Below, piece after piece: positions 52,927 through 60,578 of a DNA stretch of 60,578 nt. A model generated the notes under the pieces. That model was not told the DNA's origin and did no database searches. It was given only the letters and a program-made list of their open reading frames with translations. A program made the position numbers and the translations under genes. This DNA is from an uncultured Collinsella sp. (GTDB lineage Bacteria > Actinomycetota > Coriobacteriia > Coriobacteriales > Coriobacteriaceae), in NCBI GenBank assembly GCA_958433005.1, contig CAUAWV010000009.1:1-60578 (forward strand). Reading direction: 5' to 3'. The stretch's first letter is position 1. Every line of letters begins with the position of its first letter.

Positions 52927-54078
52927 CTAGTCCCTAGCCGTAGCAAAAGCAGAGCAGAGCTTATCTGCCGAGTTAGCCCATGTATGCCCAAGCTCAACCA
53001 ATTCCTGAATTGATTTTGATTGCTTGTTTAATACCGATCGGCTAGATGCCATCTGATACACAGCCATCTCAACCGACTCCGCACTCATCGATTTAATAAT
53101 TGTCCCATAATCGCTACTCGGAATAAGCTCACGTGCCCCCCCGACGTCAGTAACAACAGCAGGACACCCGCATGCAGCTGCTTCTAGCAGTATTGTTGAA
53201 AATCCCTCAGAACGAGTTGGGAGACAAAGTAGATTGGACTGTTGAAGAAGAGCGGAGACATCAGATGCAGACAGACGTCCCACCCAGTGAAGCGACTCTC
53301 CCTGAGCCAGCTCAACCGCAGAAGTCATTGGTCCATCGCCCGCCAGGACAAAATGGACCCCGAGTTTATTAAGTCGATAGCTTTTCGAAGTGTCAATGAT
53401 AGACTTGATTCCTTTTTCCGGAATAAATCGACCAACATAGGAAACTATAAGTGGGTCTTCGCTTAATCCAAGTTCATTTCTAAAATCGCGACCTGAAGAC
53501 ATGTTACGGTATTTCTCTGCATCAATTGCATTAGGGATGACGCCTTTGGCAGTAATCCCAAAATGACGAAGCCATTCAGCGCTTTTTTCAGATACACCGT
53601 AGTATGCTGGCTTATATCTTTTGCCCCTTAATGTAATAGCATGCTCATAAATGCGTACGAAAGGGTCAAGATACGGACTACTGAATGAAAGATGAGCTGA
53701 TCCGTGATCAAGAACGACAGGCGTTAGACCTTTTCTTCGCGCATACTTCATGCCCAAAATTGAATGAAGATAGAACCGCGCATTTATCAAAACGCCGTCA
53801 ACATCTTGGGATTCAAGCCATTTCCATAGATTACGGTTCTTCTCGTCATGCTTAGCAACTGGAAAGCGACCATCAACGAATGGAAAACAAGACAAGCGAA
53901 GGACCTTAACACCGCAATCGGTCTCAATGTCTATTCCAATTGAATTGGTATCGTTTGTAACAACAATTACCCTAGCACCCTTTTCCGTAAGGGCGTATGC
54001 CATATTACGCGTAAAGCTCTCAATTCCGCCCACATGAGGCGGATATTGAGCTGAAAAAATCACATATGTCAGCGCCAT
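52927..54078 (-). CDS. Family 4 glycosyltransferase
   Basis: 383 residues with the GT-B fold. The N-terminal domain starts YVIFSAQYPPHVGGIESFTRNMAYALTEKG. The C-terminal donor domain shows ISYVGRFIPEKGI-like sequence (VSYVGRFIPEKGIKSIIDTSK) and EGFSTILLEAAACGCPAVVTDVGG, with the conserved EGFS...E motif. The donor is a nucleotide sugar, of unknown type. The ATG abuts the stop of the LicD-type gene, so the two are coupled. AT-rich. Confidence 0.88.
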   Translation of the reverse strand: MALTYVIFSAQYPPHVGGIESFTRNMAYALTEKGARVIVVTNDTNSIGIDIETDCGVKVLRLSCFPFVDGRFPVAKHDEKNRNLWKWLESQDVDGVLINARFYLHSILGMKYARRKGLTPVVLDHGSAHLSFSSPYLDPFVRIYEHAITLRGKRYKPAYYGVSEKSAEWLRHFGITAKGVIPNAIDAEKYRNMSSGRDFRNELGLSEDPLIVSYVGRFIPEKGIKSIIDTSKSYRLNKLGVHFVLAGDGPMTSAVELAQGESLHWVGRLSASDVSALLQQSNLLCLPTRSEGFSTILLEAAACGCPAVVTDVGGARELIPSSDYGTIIKSMSAESVEMAVYQMASSRSVLNKQSKSIQELVELGHTWANSADKLCSAFATARD

Positions 54079-54936
54079 CTAATTTCCAGACTCCCAAATT
54101 TGCCCATCACCGAAATCAATTAGCAATGGTAAGTGTGTATGGCGATCCTCGGGAGCCGGGATACTCTTCCAGTCACCGTACATTGTTGTAAGGTAGCGCT
54201 CCGTGCATCTCGGAACGGGATATGATCTACCTTCAAACTTTGCCCGACAAGTCGGAAGAATATCATCGACTGGAACGGGAGCCATATTAGGCCAGGCAAG
54301 CGTCAGGCACTCATTGCTAATTTGTCCAACGTTATCATCGCCAATAGCGTTATCAAATCTGTCCTGATATTGGCGAGGATCCTTACAACGCATCCTTTCA
54401 ATACCATGGAGCAAAACACAGACTGCCTTTTCGATTTCACCAAGCATGCCCTTATGCGGAACAGAAATACTCCCTGAATGGTATAGATAAGAAAGCCGTT
54501 GAGCGGAAGAAGCAGTTTTTATCTGTCGAGAACGCAAATTAGCATCAACATACAAATAATCGTAAGGAAATACATCTACGAAAATACCCATCGCAGATCC
54601 GGCGTCTCTTCCTTCTTGATTTTCAAACCTAGTACCGTCCATGTAAACTTTTGAAAACATAGCCGCGTAGCAATCTGTATTTTGTGAGTTATGAAGGGAA
54701 AACCCAGGCTGAAGCTCCTTAGGTGCAAGTTCACAAAAACGCTCATAATCTGAACGCATCATGCCGATATCAATATCATCATCCCAAGGAATAAAACCAT
54801 TATGTCGCATGGCACCAAGGCAGGTTCCCCCGTCGAGCCACCAGTTGATATCAAATTTAGCACAAAGAGACGCGATCGCGTCTAATATTTTAAGTTCAGC
54901 CGCCTGTAAGTGCGACAATGCCTCAGAATCATTCAT
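54079..54936 (-). CDS. LicD-family phosphotransferase
   Basis: 285 residues. LCAKFDINWWLDGGTCLGAMRHNGFIPWDDDIDIGMMR is the LicD core with the acidic DDDID site. Near the C-terminus PVPRCTERYLTTMYGDWKSIPAPEDR is typical of phosphocholine/ribitol-type members. Substrate not known. The start is ATG 54936, which avoids overlap with the flippase gene. A longer reading to 55011 would overlap it. It lies between flippase and GT4, in the same transcript. Confidence 0.87.
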   Translation of the reverse strand: MNDSEALSHLQAAELKILDAIASLCAKFDINWWLDGGTCLGAMRHNGFIPWDDDIDIGMMRSDYERFCELAPKELQPGFSLHNSQNTDCYAAMFSKVYMDGTRFENQEGRDAGSAMGIFVDVFPYDYLYVDANLRSRQIKTASSAQRLSYLYHSGSISVPHKGMLGEIEKAVCVLLHGIERMRCKDPRQYQDRFDNAIGDDNVGQISNECLTLAWPNMAPVPVDDILPTCRAKFEGRSYPVPRCTERYLTTMYGDWKSIPAPEDRHTHLPLLIDFGDGQIWESGN

Positions 54937-54955
54937 TTTAGAAAACCCATTCCAA

Positions 54956-56194
54956 TTAACTATCTTGAGTATCAGCAGTGCTCTTGCGAACAGATCTATA
55001 GAGAAAGCCAAGTAAGATTGTGCAGGTCACAAAATAGCTAATAATAACTACATAGCTGGCACCATTTAATCCCGTTTGCGGAATCAAAACCCAAGACAAA
55101 GGGAACGAGACCAAACAACCGATGGTATTTCCAATAAAGCAACCAGACATATCACGAATACTAATTAGAAGGTCACTTAAAAATGCTACTAATGCTGTAA
55201 AAGCAGAGCTAAATAGGCCTGCATAAATTAAATAATCATAGCGAGAGATTGTGCCTCCGAAAACCATGCGGAGCAAATCGTTCCCAAAGAAAACGAAAAC
55301 GCCAGCACACACCGCAAACAAGGCAAACATAGACAAAGCAACGGTAAAAACAAGTCGGAAAAAGCCCTGGACGTCTTTAGCCTCAAATCGTTCGGCAAAT
55401 GACCCCAGAAGAGGGGCATAAACATATGAAGCGCAAGCTTGAATGATCACGATCGGCGTACAGACAGTCGCATAAATGCCAAGCGATGAGGAACCATAAC
55501 ACTCCCCTAAGAACTGACGAGAATATGTAACGACTACTGAACAGAGAGACATGCCGACTACGGCGGGCAGACATGACTGAAATAAATGTTTACTAGTCGA
55601 AAGATTAAAAGAAGGCAATACGTTCGTAAATCGAGATGCAATTTTATAGTCATAAATAATCACGGGATAGGTGGCAACTACCATGCCAAGCAATGCAATA
55701 TCTAAGCTATCAAAAAATCCCAATCCAATAATAAAGGCAACAAGAAATAGGGTTGCTCGAATAATCATCGAGATACCGCAGTAGTCCATCCTTTGATGTT
55801 GCTGATCGACCCCGTGCAGCACATCAATAAAAACATCTCCAGCGCGAAAGGCCAGATAAAGCAATATAGCAATAAAACTATCTCTTGAACAAGTGAAGCA
55901 CATATATATTAATGTAATTGCAAAGCCCAAGACGATGGTAACAATTCTAAAACCAACGTATTGCCTAGCCGATACCTTTTCATGAATGTCGGACACTTGG
56001 TATGATCTAATTCTAAAAAGACCAATTTGCGAAAAAATATTTGATACTGACATCGCCACTGAAAGCAATCCAGCGGCTCCGTAGGTACTAGAAAGCCTTG
56101 CTACAACAACGGTAATAAGCCATTGGCAGCCTGAATAGTATAAAGAACCGATAGAGTTCCATAGCATGTTTGACTTAAGTGACTTTTCTTTCAA
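54956..56194 (-). CDS. Polysaccharide flippase (Wzx / MOP family)
   Basis: 412 residues with twelve to fourteen membrane helices. The N-terminus (LWNSIGSLYYSGCQWLITVVVARLSSTYGAAGL) is typical of Wzx/PST flippases, which move lipid-linked repeat units across the membrane. An ABC exporter is also encoded at 40170-41794, so two export routes may exist. The start is TTG 56194 with GAGGA upstream. It is the first gene of the flippase-LicD-GT4 unit. Confidence 0.86.
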   Translation of the reverse strand: MKEKSLKSNMLWNSIGSLYYSGCQWLITVVVARLSSTYGAAGLLSVAMSVSNIFSQIGLFRIRSYQVSDIHEKVSARQYVGFRIVTIVLGFAITLIYMCFTCSRDSFIAILLYLAFRAGDVFIDVLHGVDQQHQRMDYCGISMIIRATLFLVAFIIGLGFFDSLDIALLGMVVATYPVIIYDYKIASRFTNVLPSFNLSTSKHLFQSCLPAVVGMSLCSVVVTYSRQFLGECYGSSSLGIYATVCTPIVIIQACASYVYAPLLGSFAERFEAKDVQGFFRLVFTVALSMFALFAVCAGVFVFFGNDLLRMVFGGTISRYDYLIYAGLFSSAFTALVAFLSDLLISIRDMSGCFIGNTIGCLVSFPLSWVLIPQTGLNGASYVVIISYFVTCTILLGFLYRSVRKSTADTQDS

Positions 56195-56373
56195 GTGATC
56201 CTCTTACCCAAATTAACAACGCGCACCATTGAGACACATTGTATTTACTCTAGACAAAAATAATATCTATAGTCCAAAGCAACAAACAATCGCGTAAATG
56301 CCGCGTATCGAATGTAACATTAGTTACCCTATCGACATGAACACCCTTTTATCAGTCTAATTAATAGTCTTCG

Positions 56374-58443
56374 TTAATACGTAACAACCTTCGTTCCATA
56401 AGGAATATTATCGTAAATCCATTTTGCGTCCTGAATCTCAAGACGCACGCATCCGGCAGAGGACGGGACCCCCATCGTAGGATCCATCACGCGATTGCTG
56501 TTGACATAGTAGGGCGAAGAATGGAATAGGTAATCACCATAGAACTGCGTGTAGTAATAGCAAGTATATCCATGCCCAAAGGAGTATCCCTTACCGTAGA
56601 CTTGATACTCCCCTATCACCGTAGGCGTGCTAGCTTTTCCCGTCGAACATACATATCGACGGTTTAAGGACCAGTTATTCCAGGATCCAGTGTAAATACT
56701 CGTAACGCAACGTGATGTATCGACAAGTATCAGCCAATTTGTATTGCTTGAATAACTTTGAGCCTTAGCATCCATATAGTCTGACACCCACGCGCCGTTG
56801 GCCATGAAGTAATTCCAGGATCCGTCCACAACGCGCCAGCCAGTAGCCATGGCGCCACTAGCGTCAAGCCAATACCAGGTACCCCCCAGGTTAAGCCACC
56901 CTGTTTGCATATAACCAGACGAATTCAAGTAATACCAAGATCCGTTAACGGAAACCCAGCCGGTTTTCATAACGTAGGCAGATGGGTCCAAATAGAACCA
57001 GGAGCCATCCTTGTACAGCCAGCCAGATCGTGCATAGCCAGCGGTCTCATCAAAGAAGTACCATTTTCCGTTAACGTTCTTCCATCCAGCGCAGGGGGAG
57101 CCATCGGTTGGATCAGCATAGAACTTGCACCCTCCAAGCGTCACAAACCCGTGAGCTTCGGCTAATTCACCATCACCGTTTGTTGTAAATAGCTTTCCAC
57201 TACGCAACGCTCCACACAATGAGCAATCAGAACCAGCAAAAGCCTTAGACGGCTCATCCTGGACCGAGCCCTGGACATCTACCCATTCACGACAAGCAAC
57301 AGCGCCTGAAGCTTTTGCATAATAGCTTTTCCCATTTACAGAAAAATGACCTAGCAGCATTTTACCGTCGGCGGCAGGATCGAGATAATAGTATTGGCTA
57401 TTGTCCTTCAGCCATCCCGCCTTTACAATGCCCGACGCATGAGAAGGCTCAGCGTAATACCAGTCTCCATCGCTCATAAACCAGCCGAGTGACAGCGCTC
57501 CCGTTGAAGAAAAATGATATTGATTGGGTCCGATGACAAAAAAGCCGGTAGCCATTCTATTGTCATTTGCGACATCGAGCCAATACCAAACGCCATTCAC
57601 CAAACGCCAGCCCGATGCAAGTGCGCCGGAACCGTCAGCGTAATACCAGTCCGTCCCATCAAACGCCCAACCAACAGCCATTGCGCCGGAATCCGATAAA
57701 TAGTAACGAGACGAACCGACAGAAACGATTCCTCTAGACATAACACCATCATTGGCGGGATCAAGCCAATACCAGTTATTGCCAGTTTGAAGCCAGCCGG
57801 TTAAGACTTCACCATTGCTACCCCAATACCATAAACCGTTATCAAGGCACCATCCATTAATCAATCCATAGGTTCCAAGAAGATAAGGGTGCCCATCAAT
57901 AACACGTCGACCAGTAGCCATAGAACAGCTGTTAAGGGAGTCAAACCAGTACCATTGGTCTCCAATAAACTGCCAGCCACTTGCCAAAGCGCCTGACGGA
58001 CCCGCGTAATACCACTTATTTTCAGTAAAAATCCAGCCGCAGCTCATTGCGCCGTCACGAGCGGGGTCCAAGTAGTACAGCGAGTCGTCAATATTCTGCA
58101 TTCCGGTCAAACGACAGCCATCTAGATAGTAATACCAGGACAAACCGTTCCATTGCCATCCAGATAGTTGTTCTGTAGTCGACGGGTCATGACTTTCGAC
58201 AACCTGTAGGCTCGAATCTTCCGTTGTTTTGTCGGCACAATCGCTGGAGTCTTGAGAGCAACCGCCACCGACCAATGCTCCCGGCCCTCCTGTCGAGTCG
58301 CGCTCTACGACACCGTTATCCGCCCCCTCTTCCACGGCATAAGCAGTGCAAGAAAATGCGGGGGCTGTAACTGAGAGTAAGGCGGAAAATAGCATCAAGC
58401 GAATTACTCGCCAGCAAATTCGATGATCAATCCGAGCATTCAT
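56374..58443 (-). CDS. Secreted choline-binding-repeat protein with L,D-transpeptidase domain
   Basis: 689 residues. A signal peptide (RLMLFSALLSVTAPAFSCTAYA) leads to many 20-residue cell-wall-binding repeats (GWQFIGDQWYWFD, GWLQTGNNWYWLDPANDG, GWAFDGTDWYYADGSGALA) of the choline-binding type. At the C-terminus a YkuD L,D-transpeptidase ends MGVPSSAGCVRLEIQDAKWIYD, with catalytic Cys in SAGCVR, and LFHSSPYY upstream. It probably cross-links or trims peptidoglycan while held at the wall glycan. The start is ATG 58443 beside a G-rich site. It follows the NlpC gene by about 45 nt. Confidence 0.92.
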   Translation of the reverse strand: MNARIDHRICWRVIRLMLFSALLSVTAPAFSCTAYAVEEGADNGVVERDSTGGPGALVGGGCSQDSSDCADKTTEDSSLQVVESHDPSTTEQLSGWQWNGLSWYYYLDGCRLTGMQNIDDSLYYLDPARDGAMSCGWIFTENKWYYAGPSGALASGWQFIGDQWYWFDSLNSCSMATGRRVIDGHPYLLGTYGLINGWCLDNGLWYWGSNGEVLTGWLQTGNNWYWLDPANDGVMSRGIVSVGSSRYYLSDSGAMAVGWAFDGTDWYYADGSGALASGWRLVNGVWYWLDVANDNRMATGFFVIGPNQYHFSSTGALSLGWFMSDGDWYYAEPSHASGIVKAGWLKDNSQYYYLDPAADGKMLLGHFSVNGKSYYAKASGAVACREWVDVQGSVQDEPSKAFAGSDCSLCGALRSGKLFTTNGDGELAEAHGFVTLGGCKFYADPTDGSPCAGWKNVNGKWYFFDETAGYARSGWLYKDGSWFYLDPSAYVMKTGWVSVNGSWYYLNSSGYMQTGWLNLGGTWYWLDASGAMATGWRVVDGSWNYFMANGAWVSDYMDAKAQSYSSNTNWLILVDTSRCVTSIYTGSWNNWSLNRRYVCSTGKASTPTVIGEYQVYGKGYSFGHGYTCYYYTQFYGDYLFHSSPYYVNSNRVMDPTMGVPSSAGCVRLEIQDAKWIYDNIPYGTKVVTY

Positions 58444-58488
58444 TTCAGGCCCCCCCAAACCGATATCGACCGCCTTGCAGCAAATCAA

Positions 58489-60578
58489 TTAAATAAACGG
58501 ACGAGCTGCGCCGATTACATTTCCCCTTGCGCCAATAGGATGAATTCCGACACCTTGATGAGGCCAGGAATCAATCATCAAGCCGCCGCCAAGTGCAATT
58601 GCGATATGCCCGCGATAATAAATCACATCGCCACGCTGAATTGAGTTCGTGCTCACGGGCATAAAGATATTGCTTCGATACCAATTCATGGAATTATAGG
58701 TTTGGCTTGGATCCCAGCGATGGTTATAAGGGTTGTAAACACCCATATCCATGCCAGTAGCATAAAGGCACTGCAAGACAAAACCAGAGCAATCAACAGC
58801 TCCACCGGGAGCGGTAGACCAAGGCTCAATATATTGCGTACCAATATACTCATAGGCGCGCTGGATAAAGGCGTTCACGCAATCTTCCCGCGTTGCTTCG
58901 ACAGAAATGCGAGAAGGGGTCACATAGGTAAAGTATCCGGTGCAATAGCTAGGCAGCCGAACAGTCCAAGAACTGACCTGAGGATACTGGGATGGATTTT
59001 GCCAGCCAACTTTGTCGCACTGTCCATCGCTCCAGAAAACTCGACGAACGCCATCGATGGTCCTTGCGCCCGTTGCCATAGCGCCGCTGCCGTCTAACCA
59101 ATACCACTTACCCGAATCTTTAAGCCAGCCAACGTGCATGCTTCCATTGGACTCAAGGTAATACCATGTTCCATTCAGGCATTTCCAACCAGTTGCCATT
59201 TTTCCGTCAGCGTTTAGGCAATACCATGCACCGCCAGTAAAAACCCATCCGGTCTTCATCACGCCAGAATCGGCATCAAGCCAATACCAATCGCCGTCAA
59301 TCTGCAGCCATCCAAGATGAATGGCACCCGTTTCGGGCTCAGCGTAAAACCTAAGGTTTGCGACATTAACCCAGCCGGACGCAACCTGCCAACCATCAGC
59401 TCCAGCGGTTTTTAGGATAGTGCCGTTTTCGCGAATCACATCCTTGCAAAGATATCCATTATCATTAGCGTATCTTTGAACGCCGTCATTAACGGTAACC
59501 CAGCTTGAAACCACAAGCCTACCGCTCTGGTTTGCAAAACAATCGTTACCGCCCACCTCAAATAAGCCCGTTTTCATGAGATGGCTAACAGGGTCCAGGT
59601 AATACCAGCTCGTGCCCTCTTTATACCAGCCAGAAATTAGTGCACCAGATCGGGAGGCGAAATACCAGCCGTCCTCGACCTGGGTCCAACCAACAGCCAT
59701 AGCCCCGTTAGGCTTTAAATAATAAGCTGCATTGCCAAGGTCTAAATACCCAACGGACATCTTACCATCGGAGGCTGGGTCGAGATAATACCAAGCGCCG
59801 TTAACGAGTTTCCAGCCAGTGGCCGCAATACCGTTAGAGCAGTAATACCAATCTACTCCGTCTTTGTACCATCCATTTGCGAGGCCATAGTCACCAAAAA
59901 TGTAGGTTCTTCCATCAATCTTTTGACGACCCTTAAACATGATGAACGTCTGTGGGTCAAAATAATAGCGAGCCCCACCTATCGTTTGCCATGACGAAGC
60001 AAGGGCACCCGATGAATAAGCCCAGTACCAATTCCCGTCAACGAGAATCCAGCCGGTTTTCATAGCACCAGTGGCATCTAAATAGTATTTCCCGCTCCCG
60101 AGGTCGACAAAACCAACCTGCATTACATGGGTGGCAGGATCCAGGTAATACCATGTGCCGTTTTGGTAAAACCAACCAGCAGCTAAATCGCCTCCAGCAT
60201 TGGCATAAAAACATTTTCCATCTGAGTTGCGTAGCCAGCAGTTCTGATATAGCGCGCCAAAAGGCGTTGCGGCATTACCGTCGTTCGCATAAAACGAAGT
60301 AGTTGATCCGCCAGCATCGGTCACATTGAAATAACCTGTCTGCATTGCACCATCATTGGCAGGATCTAGCCAATACCAATAGCCCCCGCTTTGCAGCCAG
60401 CCAGTTTGGTGTTTACCGTTTTTTCCGTAATACCAAACTCCAGACGACTCGTCTCGTTGCCAGCCATCTTTTATGACGGAAGAATTATCAGGTTGCAAAT
60501 CATCGGAAACCACAGAAGAAAAATGGCTCTTCGGGGGTTTGTGTGGGTTAGCCGCCCGGTAAAAGTGCCCGCCTAGCA
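58489..60578 (-). CDS. Secreted choline-binding-repeat protein with NlpC/P60 domain, partial
   Basis: The frame stays open to the right edge (695 residues seen). No signal peptide is visible, so the 5' end lies outside the window; a GTG at 60513 is a poor start. About twenty wall-binding repeats (GWLQSGGYWYWLDPANDG, GWFYQNGTWYYLDP) lead to an NlpC/P60 hydrolase: catalytic Cys in GGAVDCSGFVLQC, His in RGHIAIALGG and SWPHQGVGIHP. Family members cut peptide bonds in peptidoglycan. Its repeats resemble those of the adjacent L,D-transpeptidase, so the two likely bind the same ligand. Confidence 0.92.
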   Translation of the reverse strand, partial: LGGHFYRAANPHKPPKSHFSSVVSDDLQPDNSSVIKDGWQRDESSGVWYYGKNGKHQTGWLQSGGYWYWLDPANDGAMQTGYFNVTDAGGSTTSFYANDGNAATPFGALYQNCWLRNSDGKCFYANAGGDLAAGWFYQNGTWYYLDPATHVMQVGFVDLGSGKYYLDATGAMKTGWILVDGNWYWAYSSGALASSWQTIGGARYYFDPQTFIMFKGRQKIDGRTYIFGDYGLANGWYKDGVDWYYCSNGIAATGWKLVNGAWYYLDPASDGKMSVGYLDLGNAAYYLKPNGAMAVGWTQVEDGWYFASRSGALISGWYKEGTSWYYLDPVSHLMKTGLFEVGGNDCFANQSGRLVVSSWVTVNDGVQRYANDNGYLCKDVIRENGTILKTAGADGWQVASGWVNVANLRFYAEPETGAIHLGWLQIDGDWYWLDADSGVMKTGWVFTGGAWYCLNADGKMATGWKCLNGTWYYLESNGSMHVGWLKDSGKWYWLDGSGAMATGARTIDGVRRVFWSDGQCDKVGWQNPSQYPQVSSWTVRLPSYCTGYFTYVTPSRISVEATREDCVNAFIQRAYEYIGTQYIEPWSTAPGGAVDCSGFVLQCLYATGMDMGVYNPYNHRWDPSQTYNSMNWYRSNIFMPVSTNSIQRGDVIYYRGHIAIALGGGLMIDSWPHQGVGIHPIGARGNVIGAARPFI

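Noticed and set aside
56374..60578. Repeat arrays as a possible CRISPR or tandem DNA repeat
   Set aside because: The repeats are protein-level wall-binding modules of variable DNA sequence, in frame within two genes.

Overview
The window looks like chromosomal DNA from a GC-rich, Gram-positive-type gut anaerobe of the class Coriobacteriia, most likely Collinsella or a close relative. This is an inference from several things together. The housekeeping genes are GC-rich and often start with TTG. Glycyl-tRNA synthetase is the two-subunit type (glyQ/glyS). The gene orders rpsP-khpA-rimM-trmD-lepB and rplU-rpmA-obgE-nadD-yqeK-rsfS are conserved. A large cell-surface polysaccharide region carries LicD proteins and choline-binding-type repeat proteins. 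No rRNA gene, CRISPR array or intact insertion sequence was seen.

Layout. 1-5.3 kb (minus strand): ribosome maturation and tRNA genes, rpsP-khpA-rimM-trmD-lepB, then glyQ and glyS (glyS is cut by the left edge). 5.5-6.75 kb: dinB (plus). 6.85-14.5 kb (minus): a radical-SAM pair of unknown role, rplU, rpmA, obgE, nadD, yqeK and rsfS, plus one unrecognised gene. 14.5-20.5 kb (minus): the rod-shape operon mreB-mreC-mreD-mrdA-rodA. 20.6-26.6 kb (minus): a TPR membrane protein, a cyclophilin, a zinc-ribbon membrane protein and a CtpE-like P-type ATPase. tRNA-Arg(CCG) lies at 26.65 kb.

26.9-35.4 kb (plus) is a compact aromatic amino acid supraoperon: aroF-tyrA-aroB-aroA-aroC-pheA-aroE/aroK (fused)-aroQ. 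It covers all steps from DAHP to chorismate and both the Phe and Tyr branches. A terminator-like hairpin lies in its leader, and a long palindrome lies between the last two genes. At 35.4-37.0 kb, with its own terminator and promoter signals, sits a two-gene cargo: a small DUF4869-like protein and a P-loop ATPase with a TOPRIM-like tail. A short relic resembling the end of aroQ follows it. This cargo is the best candidate for an undescribed system.

37.1-60.6 kb is the surface-glycan region: UDP-galactopyranose mutase, two LicD proteins, a TagD-like cytidylyltransferase, a TagGH-like ABC exporter, several glycosyltransferases, acyltransferases (one broken by a one-base slip), a large DUF6541-like membrane protein, a GT2/DUF2304 pair, an orphan rfbB beside a decayed IS256-type transposase, a Wzx-like flippase, and two large secreted proteins made of choline-binding-type repeats joined to L,D-transpeptidase or NlpC/P60 domains. 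The last gene runs off the right edge. GC-rich genes (glf, one GT2, rfbB) sit among AT-rich genes, which points to a recombining, mosaic locus. Together the LicD enzymes and repeat proteins suggest a glycan carrying phosphocholine or a similar phospho-substituent that anchors wall-remodelling enzymes.
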